Shown here piece by piece: positions 17,758 to 27,004 of a stretch of DNA of 64,000 nucleotides. The number at the start of each line of letters is the position of its first letter. The first letter of the stretch is position 1. A program made the translations under genes and the position numbers. The stretch is from NCBI GenBank assembly GCA_947464135.1, contig CANHVK010000001.1, forward strand, positions 1 through 64,000. The letters run 5' to 3'. Origin of the DNA: Flavobacteriia bacterium (GTDB lineage Bacteria > Bacteroidota > Bacteroidia > Flavobacteriales_D > Crocinitomicaceae). A model generated the notes under the pieces. That model worked only from the letters and a program-made list of their open reading frames with translations. It searched no databases and had not been told where the DNA came from.

Positions 17758-18531
17758 ATGAAACTGAACATCACACTACTTTTTTCAATGATTTTTATGA
17801 TGAGCACATTATCATTTGCTCAAAATAAACTCAACTTGTTTTTAGATGACGAAGAAGATGACTCAGTTACAAAACGATATTATGAATTACATGATGGTCA
17901 TTGGGCTGGAATAGATTTTGGTCTAAATACTATGTTAGATAAGTCGTTTCAGAGAAGTTTTGAAGGGGAAACTCAATTTAAAAATAATATTATTTCTTCT
18001 TTCAATCTTCGATTCAATATCATAGATCATAAAATGGTTATTAAAGAAGATAGATTTGGACTGACTTCGGGTATTGGGTTTAGTCACTCGTCTTACGATT
18101 TAATTAAAAATTATACTTTGAAAGAAACAATTGATAGTAAAACAGGTAATAAGAATGTAGTTGAATCATTTGATTCTTTGAATTTTACATATAATAAAAT
18201 TCGAGCAACATATTTACAAATCCCTGTTTTGTTAGAATACACACCAAATAAAAATTCTTGGGTTTCAATGGGTTTTATAGCTGGGTATCGATTTGGATCT
18301 AGTACCAAGAATTTATTTGAATATCAAAAAGTACAATACATTACAAAAACAAAGGGTGATTTCAGATTAAATACATTTCAATTTGACGCAACTTTAAGAT
18401 TTGGATATAAAAGTATTGGTGGTTATTTCAATTATTCTTTACTCCCTCTATTTAATAGTGAATCATTAACAAATAGAGATAAAATAACTCCTATTCACCC
18501 TCTAGTCTTTGGAATATCTTTTAATTATTAA
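17758..18531 (+). CDS. Outer-membrane beta-barrel family protein
   Basis: A 257-residue secreted protein with a signal peptide (about 1-21, ending SFAQ). A short acidic stretch (DDEEDD) follows, then a region of alternating hydrophobic strands such as AGIDFGLNTMLDKS, GLTSGIGFSHSSYDL, LQIPVLLEYTP and WVSMGFIAGYRFGSS. It ends in an aromatic strand (HPLVFGISFNY) as outer-membrane barrels do. It resembles the porin-like PorT/OmpW-sized barrels common in Bacteroidota, but no specific family signature was seen. It precedes the nuclease gene by 6 bp, so the two are probably cotranscribed. Confidence 0.7.
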   Translation: MKLNITLLFSMIFMMSTLSFAQNKLNLFLDDEEDDSVTKRYYELHDGHWAGIDFGLNTMLDKSFQRSFEGETQFKNNIISSFNLRFNIIDHKMVIKEDRFGLTSGIGFSHSSYDLIKNYTLKETIDSKTGNKNVVESFDSLNFTYNKIRATYLQIPVLLEYTPNKNSWVSMGFIAGYRFGSSTKNLFEYQKVQYITKTKGDFRLNTFQFDATLRFGYKSIGGYFNYSLLPLFNSESLTNRDKITPIHPLVFGISFNY

Positions 18532-18537
18532 AATCAA

Positions 18538-19290
18538 ATGAAGCGCTTATCGATAATTATTGGATTAATTTCAAGTACTTTTTTATGGAGCTTTTTTTCA
18601 AATAAATCAGGAGAGCATTTAGAAATTCCTGAAACTTCAAAAAACGATTTAATAATTTGTCATACTGGATATTGTTTGTCCTACGATATAAACTACAAAT
18701 TGGCAAAATGGGTAGCATATGAATTAACTTTTGCCGAAACACAAGGAACATTTGCACGAAATGACAAATTTAAACCAGATCCACTTATATCTTATAATAG
18801 TGCTGCGTTGACTGACTATAAAAAATCGGGATATGATCGTGGACATTTAGCACCTGCAGCTGATATGAAATGGTCAGCGGAAGCCATGCAAGAATCTTTT
18901 TACCTTTCTAATATGTCACCACAAGATAAAAGTTTCAATCGTGGAATTTGGAAAAAACTCGAAGAACAAGTACGAGATTGGGCAGTTGAAAATAAAGCAG
19001 TGTATATAGCAACTGGACCTTTACTCGAACATGGTCTCCCTACAATTGGACCTAACCAAATACCAATTCCAAAAGCTTTTTACAAAGTAATTTTGGATTA
19101 TACACAGCCCGAAGTAAAAGCAATTGGATTTATCATACCGAATCAAGGAAGTACCTTACCTTTATCTAGCTTTGCACTATCCATTGATGAAATTGAAAAA
19201 CAAACACATATTGATTTCTTTTCAAAACTTCCGGAAGACATTGAAAATAATTTAGAGAATCATGTATGTAAACAGTGCTGGGGGTTATAA
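18538..19290 (+). CDS. Secreted DNA/RNA non-specific endonuclease (NUC1 family)
   Basis: A 250-residue protein with an N-terminal hydrophobic segment (about 1-22). The nuclease core carries the catalytic DRGH motif in SGYDRGHLAPAADMKWS, and the metal-binding Asn region in YLSNMSPQDKSFNRGIWKKLE, as in Serratia nuclease and its beta-beta-alpha-metal relatives. The fold and length fit a complete enzyme that degrades nucleic acid outside the cytoplasm, for nutrition, defence or matrix turnover. It is 6 bp downstream of the barrel gene. The hairpin at 19353-19380 could terminate it. Confidence 0.9.
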   Translation: MKRLSIIIGLISSTFLWSFFSNKSGEHLEIPETSKNDLIICHTGYCLSYDINYKLAKWVAYELTFAETQGTFARNDKFKPDPLISYNSAALTDYKKSGYDRGHLAPAADMKWSAEAMQESFYLSNMSPQDKSFNRGIWKKLEEQVRDWAVENKAVYIATGPLLEHGLPTIGPNQIPIPKAFYKVILDYTQPEVKAIGFIIPNQGSTLPLSSFALSIDEIEKQTHIDFFSKLPEDIENNLENHVCKQCWGL

Positions 19291-19352
19291 AAAAATTTGC
19301 AGATTAAAATAAATTAACTAAATTTACAACAGTTTTAAGGATTAATTGATTG

Positions 19353-19380
19353 AGGGGATGAAAAATCCCCTCTTTTTTTT
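19353..19380 (+). terminator. Terminator-like hairpin just before rimP (possible attenuator)
   Basis: A GC-rich stem GAGGGGAT / ATCCCCTC with a GAAAA loop, followed by seven T residues. It ends 4 bases before the rimP ATG at 19385. It can end the nuclease transcript. No room is left for a promoter between it and rimP, so rimP-nusA-infB transcription must pass through it. A weak promoter-like pair (TTTG at 19296, TAAAATTTA at 19319) lies upstream. Confidence 0.75.
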
Positions 19381-19384
19381 CGCA

Positions 19385-19861
19385 ATGATTACAAAAGATT
19401 TAGTTCGCAAGTTAGCACAAGAGCGCATCGATGAGTTAGACAGAGGTTTATTCATCGTAGACATTTCTATCTCCAAAAAATCGGTTATCGAATTGGAGAT
19501 AGATAAAGTAGAAGGATATGTAGCAATCGAAGATTGTGTCTCTGTTTCTCGTAATGTAGAACATAATTTAGATAGAGAAGAACAGGATTTTGAACTACAT
19601 GTATCTTCAGCAGGTTTAGACAAACCACTTCGTGTACTACCTCAGTATCTTAAAAACATTGGAAGAACGGTAGCATTAACATTGAAAGATGGTTCTGAAA
19701 AAGAAGCTGTTTTGAAAGATGCAACTGAAGAATCATTAGTTGTTACAACTACACGCACCGAAAAAAAAGAAGGTAGTAAAAAGAAAGAAACCATCATTGA
19801 GGATGAAACCATTCCAATGACAGAAATAAAAGAAACAAAAATTGTTATTTCATTTAAATAA
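19385..19861 (+). CDS. rimP: Ribosome maturation factor RimP
   Basis: With the ATG at 19385 the protein is 158 residues, the normal RimP length. The frame runs 13 codons further upstream, but those overlap the hairpin and encode a Phe-rich stretch unlike RimP. The N-terminal domain has VDISISKKSVIELEID, then the conserved VAIEDCVSVSRNVEHNLDRE and the signature FELHVSSAGLDKPL. The C-terminal SH3-like part has a charged Lys/Glu loop. RimP acts in 30S subunit maturation. The order rimP-nusA-infB is the widely conserved operon. Confidence 0.93.
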   Translation: MITKDLVRKLAQERIDELDRGLFIVDISISKKSVIELEIDKVEGYVAIEDCVSVSRNVEHNLDREEQDFELHVSSAGLDKPLRVLPQYLKNIGRTVALTLKDGSEKEAVLKDATEESLVVTTTRTEKKEGSKKKETIIEDETIPMTEIKETKIVISFK

Positions 19862-19872
19862 AAAAGCAGGCG

Positions 19873-21108
19873 ATGAATAGCTTAGAGTTAGTGGATTCGT
19901 TTTCGGAATTCAAAGAATTAAAAAGTATTGATAAACAAACAATGCAACACGTATTGGAAGATGTATTTCGTGCGATGTTGAAGAAAAAGTTCAATACAGA
20001 CGAACACATTGCAGTAATTGTTAACATCGAGAAAGGTGACGTTCAAATTTTCGTAAATAAAGAGATCGTACCAGATGGAGAAGTTGAAGACCCTAATACG
20101 GAAATTGCATATTCAGAAGCCATCAAAATCGAACCTGATTTTGAAGTAGGAGAAGAAGTATCAGAAGAGTTCAAATTTGAAGATTTTGGAAGAAGAAATA
20201 TTTTGGCTTTACGTCAAAATTTAATTTCGAGAATTCTAGAATTAGAAAAAGACCATATCTATAAAAAATACAAAGAAAGAATTGGTGAAATCGTTACTGG
20301 TGAAGTTTACCAAGTATGGAAGAAAGAAATCATGGTATTGGATGATGAAGGTAACGAATTGATTTTACCTAAATCTGAACAAATTCCATCTGACTATTTC
20401 AAAAAAGGAGAAGCAGTTCGTGCCGTTGTTGCGAAAGTTGATATGCGTAATTCAAATCCAGTTATTATCCTTTCAAGAACAGCTCCAGAATTTTTAGAGC
20501 GTTTATTCGAATTAGAAGTTCCTGAAGTTTTTGACGGTTTAATTACTATCAAACGCATCGTACGTGAACCAGGAGAAAGAGCGAAAGTAGCAGTTGAAAG
20601 TTATGATGATAGAATTGATCCTGTTGGAGCTTGTGTTGGTATGAAAGGGTCAAGAATTCATGGTATTGTTCGTGAATTAAGAAATGAAAATATTGACGTT
20701 ATCAATTTCACGACTAATCCTCAATTATTTATTCAACGTTCTTTATCTCCAGCAAAAATCACTTCGGTAGAAATTGTTGAAGATGAGAAAAAAGCAAAAG
20801 TTTCATTGAAACCAGATCAAGTTTCTTTAGCGATTGGTAAAGGAGGAAATAACATTAAATTAGCAGGTAAATTAACTGGTTATGAAATAGATGTTTACCG
20901 CGAAGGTGAAGTAGATATTGAAGATGTTGATTTAGAAGATTTTGCTGATGAAATCGATGGATGGATTATCGATGAATTAAAAGCAATAGGTTGTGATACT
21001 GCTAAATCGGTATTAGAACTGACAATAGAAGATTTAGTAAGCAGAACTGATTTAGAAGAGGAAACCATAGAAGAAGTTTTGAGCATTTTACGTGCTGAAT
21101 TTGAATAA
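19873..21108 (+). CDS. nusA: Transcription termination/antitermination protein NusA
   Basis: A 411-residue NusA starting 11 bp after rimP. The N-terminal RNA-polymerase-binding domain is about 1-125, the S1 domain about 130-200 (GEIVTGEVYQVWKKEIMV), and two KH domains follow with GACVGMKGSRIHGIVRELRNE and VSLAIGKGGNNIKLAGKLTGY. A short acidic tail with a helix-hairpin-helix-like end completes the protein. It binds RNA polymerase and nascent RNA and modulates pausing, termination and antitermination. NusA may therefore act on the hairpin at the head of its own operon. Confidence 0.96.
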   Translation: MNSLELVDSFSEFKELKSIDKQTMQHVLEDVFRAMLKKKFNTDEHIAVIVNIEKGDVQIFVNKEIVPDGEVEDPNTEIAYSEAIKIEPDFEVGEEVSEEFKFEDFGRRNILALRQNLISRILELEKDHIYKKYKERIGEIVTGEVYQVWKKEIMVLDDEGNELILPKSEQIPSDYFKKGEAVRAVVAKVDMRNSNPVIILSRTAPEFLERLFELEVPEVFDGLITIKRIVREPGERAKVAVESYDDRIDPVGACVGMKGSRIHGIVRELRNENIDVINFTTNPQLFIQRSLSPAKITSVEIVEDEKKAKVSLKPDQVSLAIGKGGNNIKLAGKLTGYEIDVYREGEVDIEDVDLEDFADEIDGWIIDELKAIGCDTAKSVLELTIEDLVSRTDLEEETIEEVLSILRAEFE

Positions 21109-21191
21109 TTAATGGGGGCTGTTTAAGTCCCTAACATAATTCAACTAACTAAAACAAATATAACCTATCGAAATAGGAAGAAAATAAAAAT

Positions 21192-24035
21192 ATGGCCGGA
21201 AAAGTACAAAGATTAGGAAAAGTAGCAGGAGAACTAAATGTTGGAGTTTCTACGTTGGTAGAATTTCTTCAATCTAAAGGTATTGCTATCGATCCAAACC
21301 CAAACTCTAAACTAGAGGGGGAACATTTTGAGATGTTACAAAAGCAATTTGCAGATGATCAAACGCTAAAAGAACAAGCTAAATTAACTGCAATTAAACG
21401 TGAAAAAAGAGAAACAATTTCTCTAAAAGATACAAAATCTGAAACAAATGAAGTTCAGGATGACGAGGATGATTTTGATGTTTCTATTCTTGAAAAAGTA
21501 AAATCAACACCAGTTGAACCAATTGTTGTGGCAAAACCTGAACCAGTTGATGAAACACCAATTGAAAAAACACCTGAAGTGGAAGCTCCAGTTGAAAACC
21601 AAGCAAAAACAATTGGTGAAGGAGATGTTCAAATTCAAGTAGTTGGTAAAATCGATCTAGATAAAATCAATACAAAAACTCGTCCTGACAAAAAGAAAAA
21701 AGAGGAAAAAAAGGCACCTAAAGGAAATCAACAGACTCCAGTAGCAAAACAGGAACCGGCTAAACCTGTAGCTCAAGAGAAAAAAGTTGAAACTCCTAAG
21801 GTTACTGAAACTCCAAAAGCAGAGCCAGTAGTTGAGGCACCAAAAGAAATTGAAACTATTCGTGTTGAAAGAAAAGTACTTTCAGGTCCAACTGTTCTTG
21901 GTAAAATTGAACTACCAGTTGAAAAACCTAAGACATCCGACAATAAAGGAGGGCATAAACCAGGAGATGAACCGCGTAAAAAACGCAAGCGCATTAAAAA
22001 AATTGATCCTGCAAAAGTTGCTCAACAAAATACACAAAACAACCAACAAGGGGGCAATAATAATAACAACAATAATCGAAAAGATAAAAAATTTGGTAAT
22101 AAACCTGGCGTAAATACTCCGAAGGTTGCTCCTACTGAAAAAGATATTCAAAAAGAAATAAAAGATACACTTGCTCGCCTTTCAAATACAGGTGCGAAAT
22201 CAAAAGCATCTAAAAATAGAAGAGCAAAAAGAGATACAATCATGCAGCGTCGTGAGCAGGAAATGCTTGATGCTGAAATGCAAGAAAAAATCTTGAAATT
22301 AACGGAATTCGTAACCGTATCTGAATTAGCGGCTATGATGAATGTTTCTCCTACTCAAGTAATTTCGGCGTGTATGTCATTGGGGATTTTTGCATCAATA
22401 AACCAACGTTTAGATGCTGAAACAATTCACATCATTGCTGAAGAGTTTGGTTTTGAAACTGAATTTGTTAGTGCTGAAGTTCAAGATGCTATTCCAACAG
22501 TAGAAGATAAAGAAGAAGATTTACTTTCTCGTCCTCCAATCGTAACAGTAATGGGACACGTTGACCACGGTAAAACATCATTACTTGACCGTATACGAAA
22601 TTCAAATGTAACAAGTGGAGAATCAGGAGGTATTACTCAGCATATTGGTGCATATTCAGTAGTAATGAATGATGGTAGAAAAATGACATTCCTTGATACA
22701 CCGGGTCACGAAGCGTTTACAGCGATGCGTGCTCGAGGTGCACAAGTAACAGACGTTGCTATCATTATAGTTGCAGCAGATGATGATGTGATGCCACAAA
22801 CAAAAGAAGCGATTTCTCACGCTCAAGCAGCAGGCGTACCAATGGTATTTGCTATCAATAAAATTGATAAAGATGGCGCAAACGCAGATAGAATTCGTGA
22901 ACAACTTTCTGCAATGAATATTTTAGTAGAAGAATGGGGCGGAAAATATCAGTGTCAAGAAATATCAGCTAAAAAAGGATTAAATATTCCAGAATTACTT
23001 GAAAAAGTATTGTTAGAAGCTGAGATACTTGATTTAAAAGCTAATCCAAATAAAAATGCAATTGGTACAGTTATTGAATCATCTTTAGATAAAGGAAAAG
23101 GATATGTAACAAATATGCTTGTTGAAGCAGGAACTTTAAAAGTAGGTGACGTAGTATTAGTAGGTCGTCATTATGGTAAAGTTAGAGCAATGCATGATGA
23201 GCATGGTAAAAACTTAAAATTAGCTGGTCCAGCAACACCTATTTCAATAATTGGTATTAGTGGAGCTCCAAATGCAGGTGATAAATTCCATGTAATGGAC
23301 GATGAGCGTGAAGCAAGAAACATCGCTACTAAACGTGAGCAATTATACCGAGAACAAGGTTTACGTACAACTAAACACATTACATTAGACGAAATCGGTC
23401 GTCGTTTAGCAATAGGAGATTTCAAAGAATTGAACTTGATTATCAAAGGTGACGTGGATGGTTCTATCGAAGCATTATCAGATGCTTTACAAAATCTTTC
23501 TACCGATGAAATTGCAATTCGTATCGTACACAAAGGGGTTGGAGCAATATCTGAAGCCGATATCAACCTTGCGTCAGCATCTGATGCAATCATCGTTGGT
23601 TTCCAAGTTAGACCTTCTGCAGCAGCACGTAAACTAGCTGATCAAGAACAAATAGATATCCGTCTGTACTCAGTAATCTACAAAGCAATTGAAGAGATTA
23701 AAGATGCAATGGAAGGAATGTTGTCACCTGATATTGAAGAAAAAGTACTTGGTGCTGCTGAAATACGTGAAACATTTGATATAACTAAAGTTGGAACAAT
23801 TGCTGGATGTTTCGTGACAGAAGGAACTATTAAACGTACATCAAGAGTACGCGTTATTAGAGATGGAATTGTAGTTCATACTGGTAAGTTAGGTTCATTG
23901 AAACGTTTCAAAGACGATCAAAAAGAAGTAAAACACGGTTATGAATGTGGTTTAAATATTGATAAATTCAATGATATAAAAATTGGAGATATCGTAGAAG
24001 CATTCGAAGAAGTAGAAGTAGCTAGAAAATTATAA
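21192..24035 (+). CDS. infB: Translation initiation factor IF-2
   Basis: A 947-residue IF-2 of the long type. After an N-terminal helical module ([20 protein letters not shown]), about 300 residues form a Lys/Glu/Pro- and Asn-rich, probably disordered region. The IF2_N domain follows ([20 protein letters not shown]). The GTPase domain has G1 [10 protein letters not shown]3 DTPGHEAF, G4 NKID and G5 SAKKG. Domains II, III and the C-terminal fMet-tRNA-binding domain complete it. It places initiator tRNA on the 30S subunit. An intrinsic terminator closes the operon at 24053-24086. Confidence 0.97.
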   Translation: MAGKVQRLGKVAGELNVGVSTLVEFLQSKGIAIDPNPNSKLEGEHFEMLQKQFADDQTLKEQAKLTAIKREKRETISLKDTKSETNEVQDDEDDFDVSILEKVKSTPVEPIVVAKPEPVDETPIEKTPEVEAPVENQAKTIGEGDVQIQVVGKIDLDKINTKTRPDKKKKEEKKAPKGNQQTPVAKQEPAKPVAQEKKVETPKVTETPKAEPVVEAPKEIETIRVERKVLSGPTVLGKIELPVEKPKTSDNKGGHKPGDEPRKKRKRIKKIDPAKVAQQNTQNNQQGGNNNNNNNRKDKKFGNKPGVNTPKVAPTEKDIQKEIKDTLARLSNTGAKSKASKNRRAKRDTIMQRREQEMLDAEMQEKILKLTEFVTVSELAAMMNVSPTQVISACMSLGIFASINQRLDAETIHIIAEEFGFETEFVSAEVQDAIPTVEDKEEDLLSRPPIVTVMGHVDHGKTSLLDRIRNSNVTSGESGGITQHIGAYSVVMNDGRKMTFLDTPGHEAFTAMRARGAQVTDVAIIIVAADDDVMPQTKEAISHAQAAGVPMVFAINKIDKDGANADRIREQLSAMNILVEEWGGKYQCQEISAKKGLNIPELLEKVLLEAEILDLKANPNKNAIGTVIESSLDKGKGYVTNMLVEAGTLKVGDVVLVGRHYGKVRAMHDEHGKNLKLAGPATPISIIGISGAPNAGDKFHVMDDEREARNIATKREQLYREQGLRTTKHITLDEIGRRLAIGDFKELNLIIKGDVDGSIEALSDALQNLSTDEIAIRIVHKGVGAISEADINLASASDAIIVGFQVRPSAAARKLADQEQIDIRLYSVIYKAIEEIKDAMEGMLSPDIEEKVLGAAEIRETFDITKVGTIAGCFVTEGTIKRTSRVRVIRDGIVVHTGKLGSLKRFKDDQKEVKHGYECGLNIDKFNDIKIGDIVEAFEEVEVARKL

Positions 24036-24052
24036 TTTCTAAATATTTAAAT

Positions 24053-24086
24053 AAAAGGTCTGAAACTGAGTTTCAGACCTTTTTTA
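24053..24086 (+). terminator. Terminator of the rimP-nusA-infB operon
   Basis: Inverted repeat AAAAGGTCTGAAA / TTTCAGACCTTTT with loop CTGAG and a downstream T-run, about 20 bp after the infB stop. Confidence 0.85.
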
Positions 24087-24124
24087 TTTGAATAAAAAGT
24101 TGTTATTTTATGTAAAATTATTGT

Positions 24125-24427
24125 ATGAAAGTAGTTGGATTAATTATTTGTTTATCTCTTATAATAATAAGTTGTAACAAAGAAGAAAAAAATCAATGTA
24201 CAGATTGTGATTTAATAAGAGAATTCAAAGTAAATACGATTTTACCTCAAAAATATAATCAGGATACAGTTTTTGTATATGATATTTTAACTACAAATTT
24301 CTGTAAAACTGAAAGTAAACACTACTTATTTGAAAGTAATACCTTTTACAAAAATAAAATCAATGAGTGCCTAAATATCGAATGTACAACCGATTCTAAA
24401 GGCACCCAAAAATGTGAAATATTATAA
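24125..24427 (+). CDS. Small Cys-rich lipoprotein of unknown function
   Basis: A 100-residue predicted lipoprotein. Its signal is MKVVGLIICLSLIIISC, with the lipobox Cys at residue 17. The mature part has seven more cysteines, including CTDCDLI near the start and CLNIECTTDSKGTQKCEIL at the end, suggesting disulfides in the periplasm. No family is recognised. It lies alone after the infB terminator and ends 1 bp before the convergent M42 stop. Confidence 0.65.
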   Translation: MKVVGLIICLSLIIISCNKEEKNQCTDCDLIREFKVNTILPQKYNQDTVFVYDILTTNFCKTESKHYLFESNTFYKNKINECLNIECTTDSKGTQKCEIL

Positions 24428-24428
24428 A

Positions 24429-25481
24429 TTATTTAAAAGACCAATCATAGGTGTTTAAATCTGACACACAAGCAGTCAATAAATCAATACTAGCCTGAAT
24501 ATCATCTTTATTTGCCATTTCAATCACTTGGTGTAAATGACGTGTAGGTACTGAAACTGCTCCAGCAATTGAACCACCATCTGTCATTAATTGAATTCCA
24601 GCAGTATCTGTCCCTCCAGCAGTTAAAATTTCAGGTTGCCATTTTATAGAATGTCTATCAGCAATAAGTTTCATATAGGATACCATTCTATAATCACAAA
24701 TAGAAGAAGCATCCATAATTTTAATCGCGGTACCCTCCCCTAATTTAGTAATCATCTCGTGAGCTGCCGCTCCAGGCAAATCAAAAGCGATTGTAGTGTC
24801 TAAACCAAAACCAAAATCAGGTTTGATATTCAATGCTGCCACTTTTGCTCCTCTAATACCAACTTCTTCTTGTACTGTAAAAACACCATAAACATCATAA
24901 GGAACCTCTTTCCCTTTCAACTGTTTAAACATTTCGATTAAAATGAAAACGGCCAAACGATTATCTAAAGATTTACTATTAACACAATTTCCCATCTCAA
25001 TAAATTCACGTTCACGAGTAATAGGGTCACCAATAGTTATATTTTCAATTACTTCTTCCTTACTCAATCCAGTATCGATGAAATAATCTGATAATTTAGC
25101 CACTTTGTTACGCTCATCTGGTGTCATTACGTGTATAGGTTTAGAAGCCATTACACCAATGATATCTTTTTTACCGTGAATAATTACACGTTGTGCAGTA
25201 AGTGTTTTAGGATCAAATCCTCCTAAAGTTGTAAATCGAATAAATCCCTTATCATCAATATGAGTTACCATAAACCCAATCTCATCCATATGAGCTCCAA
25301 TCATCACTTTCTTAGATTCTTTCCCTCTTTTAATTGCATATACATTGCCAAGGTTATCAGTGGTTAATTCGTCAACAAAACCTTCCAATTCAGCAATTAC
25401 TAAATTTCTAACTTGTTGTTCAAAACCAGATGTTCCAGGAGTTTTACAAATCCTAGCTAATAAATCTATATCTAATGCCAT
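24429..25481 (-). CDS. M42-family metallo-aminopeptidase
   Basis: A 350-residue cytosolic peptidase of the glutamyl-aminopeptidase/TET type. Visible signatures are IGAHMDEIGFMVTHID (metal ligand His and catalytic Asp), CVNSKSLDNRLAVFIL (bridging Asp), FTVQEEVGIRGAKVAA (catalytic Glu pair), FGLDTTIAF (Asp ligand) and the last His ligand in VSVPTRHLHQV. The regulatory-loop segment is the usual length. Members form tetrahedral dodecamers that trim short peptides. Older annotations as endoglucanase for this family are not followed here. Confidence 0.93.
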   Translation of the reverse strand: MALDIDLLARICKTPGTSGFEQQVRNLVIAELEGFVDELTTDNLGNVYAIKRGKESKKVMIGAHMDEIGFMVTHIDDKGFIRFTTLGGFDPKTLTAQRVIIHGKKDIIGVMASKPIHVMTPDERNKVAKLSDYFIDTGLSKEEVIENITIGDPITREREFIEMGNCVNSKSLDNRLAVFILIEMFKQLKGKEVPYDVYGVFTVQEEVGIRGAKVAALNIKPDFGFGLDTTIAFDLPGAAAHEMITKLGEGTAIKIMDASSICDYRMVSYMKLIADRHSIKWQPEILTAGGTDTAGIQLMTDGGSIAGAVSVPTRHLHQVIEMANKDDIQASIDLLTACVSDLNTYDWSFK

Positions 25482-25523
25482 AAATATAATTGTTAAAGAT
25501 TAAACTATTTAAACACAAAAAGA

Positions 25524-25829
25524 TTATCGATTCATCTTTTCAGGATTTTGTCGACAATCAAAAATATCAGTAATATAAACCTTTTTTTCTTTCGATATAA
25601 GATAAATAACTTTGTAATTCTTAACTATCAAATACCTGTGTTTTTGATTTAAAGAAATCAAATTTTCTTCAATCTGAAAAGAAAAAGGATTAGATTCTAA
25701 AATTTTAATTTCTAAAAATATAGATTTCCGAATTTTATTAGCAAGTCTTTTACTAGCAACAGTTAAGTAATATAAATATATATTTCTTAGTTCTGTTACA
25801 GCAAACTCAGTCCAAATAATCTCAAACAT
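25524..25829 (-). CDS. RelE/ParE-family toxin
   Basis: A 101-residue protein from the ATG at 25829, 2 bp after the antitoxin stop; a TTG three codons earlier is less likely. It has the RelE/ParE plan: a leading strand FEIIWTEFAVTEL, two helices (RNIYLYYLTVASKRLANKIRKSI), the beta core KHRYLIVKNYKVIYLIS and the family-typical ending DIFDCRQNPEKM. Such toxins cleave mRNA on the ribosome (RelE) or poison gyrase (ParE); the sequence does not decide which. The codirectional upstream partner supports a type II toxin-antitoxin module. Confidence 0.85.
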   Translation of the reverse strand: MFEIIWTEFAVTELRNIYLYYLTVASKRLANKIRKSIFLEIKILESNPFSFQIEENLISLNQKHRYLIVKNYKVIYLISKEKKVYITDIFDCRQNPEKMNR

Positions 25830-25831
25830 TT

Positions 25832-26068
25832 TTACCAATTCAATGATTGATTTTCTAAATCAGAATGAGAAATAACTTTACCTTCTTTAATTTGAAGGTT
25901 AGATATTTGTGCACGTTCAATAAGTTCTTGTTGAGTGAACTCATTTGGTGAATTTTTTAGACTATCTTCAATTTTAGTAGCAATAGCATTGAATAAGTCT
26001 TCGTCCTGAATATTTAATAAATATTCAACTAAAGACAATTTACGCAGTTTAAAATTCGTAGCACTCAT
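25832..26068 (-). CDS. Antitoxin of the RelE/ParE module
   Basis: A 78-residue protein directly upstream of the toxin. The N-terminal half is helical (LSLVEYLLNIQDEDLFNAIATKIEDSL). The C-terminal half contains FTQQELIERAQISNLQIKEGKVISHSDLE, a motif typical of small Bacteroidota antitoxins that wrap their ParE-like partner. No classical DNA-binding domain is evident. Assignment rests on position and on the C-terminal motif. A -7 promoter box lies 17 bp upstream. Confidence 0.78.
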   Translation of the reverse strand: MSATNFKLRKLSLVEYLLNIQDEDLFNAIATKIEDSLKNSPNEFTQQELIERAQISNLQIKEGKVISHSDLENQSLNW

Positions 26069-26084
26069 AAAATCGTGTTTATAA

Positions 26085-26092
26085 CAAATATA
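26085..26092 (-). promoter_or_regulatory. Putative -7 box of the toxin-antitoxin operon
   Basis: Minus strand TATATTTG, an exact TAnnTTTG match 17 bp before the antitoxin ATG; a TTT run lies about 17 bp further upstream. Confidence 0.45.
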
Positions 26093-26204
26093 CTAAATGG
26101 TATGATAAAATTTAAATTTAATTAAGAGTTGTATTAGATGTTTTAAACCTTTTGTCTAAAGACTTTTTCCCTAACTTTACATAATCAACAATAAATACAT
26201 ACAA

Positions 26205-26609
26205 ATGATAACTGTACAAGCAACCATAAACACTCCTGTTTCAAAAGTATGGGAATGCTGGAACAAGCCAGAACACATTGTAAATTGGTGTTTTGCATCA
26301 GATGATTGGCATGCACCAAGAGCTACAAATGATTTAAAAGTTGGAAGTTCGTACACTACCCGTATGGAAGCAAAAGATGGAAGTTTTGGCTTTGATTTAA
26401 CTGGAATTTACGATGAAATTGAAGTAAATCGTTTGATTAAATACCACTTAGAAGATAACCGCAATGTAATTGTTGAGTTTTCGGAAGATAATGGTACTAC
26501 ATCAGTAGTTGAACATTTTGACCCTGAAAATGAAAATCCGTACGATATGCAACAAATGGGGTGGCAAATGATTTTGAATAACTTTAAGAAATACGTTGAG
26601 AGTTTGTAG
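26205..26609 (+). CDS. SRPBCC/AHSA1-domain protein
   Basis: A 134-residue single-domain protein of the START/Bet v 1 superfamily. It has the usual AHSA1 opening (VQATINTPVSKVWECWNKPEHIVNWCF), the middle TGIYDEIEVNRLIKYHLED and the ending QMGWQMILNNFKKYVESL. Such proteins bind small hydrophobic ligands; specific roles are rarely known. It begins a three-gene run with the MmcQ/YjbR and FrnE-like genes. A near-consensus -7 box (TAACTTTA at 26172) precedes it. Confidence 0.88.
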   Translation: MITVQATINTPVSKVWECWNKPEHIVNWCFASDDWHAPRATNDLKVGSSYTTRMEAKDGSFGFDLTGIYDEIEVNRLIKYHLEDNRNVIVEFSEDNGTTSVVEHFDPENENPYDMQQMGWQMILNNFKKYVESL

Positions 26610-26644
26610 AATTTTCAAATTCTCTAATTTTCAAATTTCCTTCC

Positions 26645-27004
26645 ATGAACATAGAATCTTTCCGAGAATTTTGTCTTTCACTACCTGCAACAAATGAAAA
26701 AATGCCCTTTGACCAAGAAACCTTGGTTTTTACGGTATGTGATAAAATATTTGCTTTGGTAAATATTGAAAAATTCGAAAGTTTTAATGTAAAATGCGAT
26801 CCTGAACTTGCAGTTCAATTGAGAGAAAAATATCCTACAATCATTCCAGGATGGCATATGAACAAAAAACATTGGAATACCATTATTTTAGATGGTTCTT
26901 TGGATGATAAACAATTACAAGATTGGATTAAACATTCCTATGATATGGTTGTTAAATCATTACCTAAAAAAGTACAAATCGAATTAAATAAAATACATGA
27001 GTAA
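26645..27004 (+). CDS. MmcQ/YjbR-family protein
   Basis: A 119-residue protein matching the MmcQ/YjbR fold: FREFCLSLPATNEKMPFDQETLVFTVCDKIFALV at the start (read as two strands), then KCDPELAVQLREKYPTI and the signature GWHMNKKHWNTIILDGSL. The family is described as DNA-binding-like (CyaY-like fold), but no function is established. Its end overlaps the next gene by 8 bp, pointing to translational coupling with the FrnE-like protein. Confidence 0.9.
   Translation: MNIESFREFCLSLPATNEKMPFDQETLVFTVCDKIFALVNIEKFESFNVKCDPELAVQLREKYPTIIPGWHMNKKHWNTIILDGSLDDKQLQDWIKHSYDMVVKSLPKKVQIELNKIHE

Noticed and set aside
22656..23593. Minus-strand frames of 82 and 140 codons inside infB
   Set aside because: They mirror conserved GTPase and later infB coding sequence and lack promoter or family resemblance.
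24429..25481. Annotation as endoglucanase (M42 is sometimes named cellulase)
   Set aside because: All metal and catalytic residues are those of M42 aminopeptidases.
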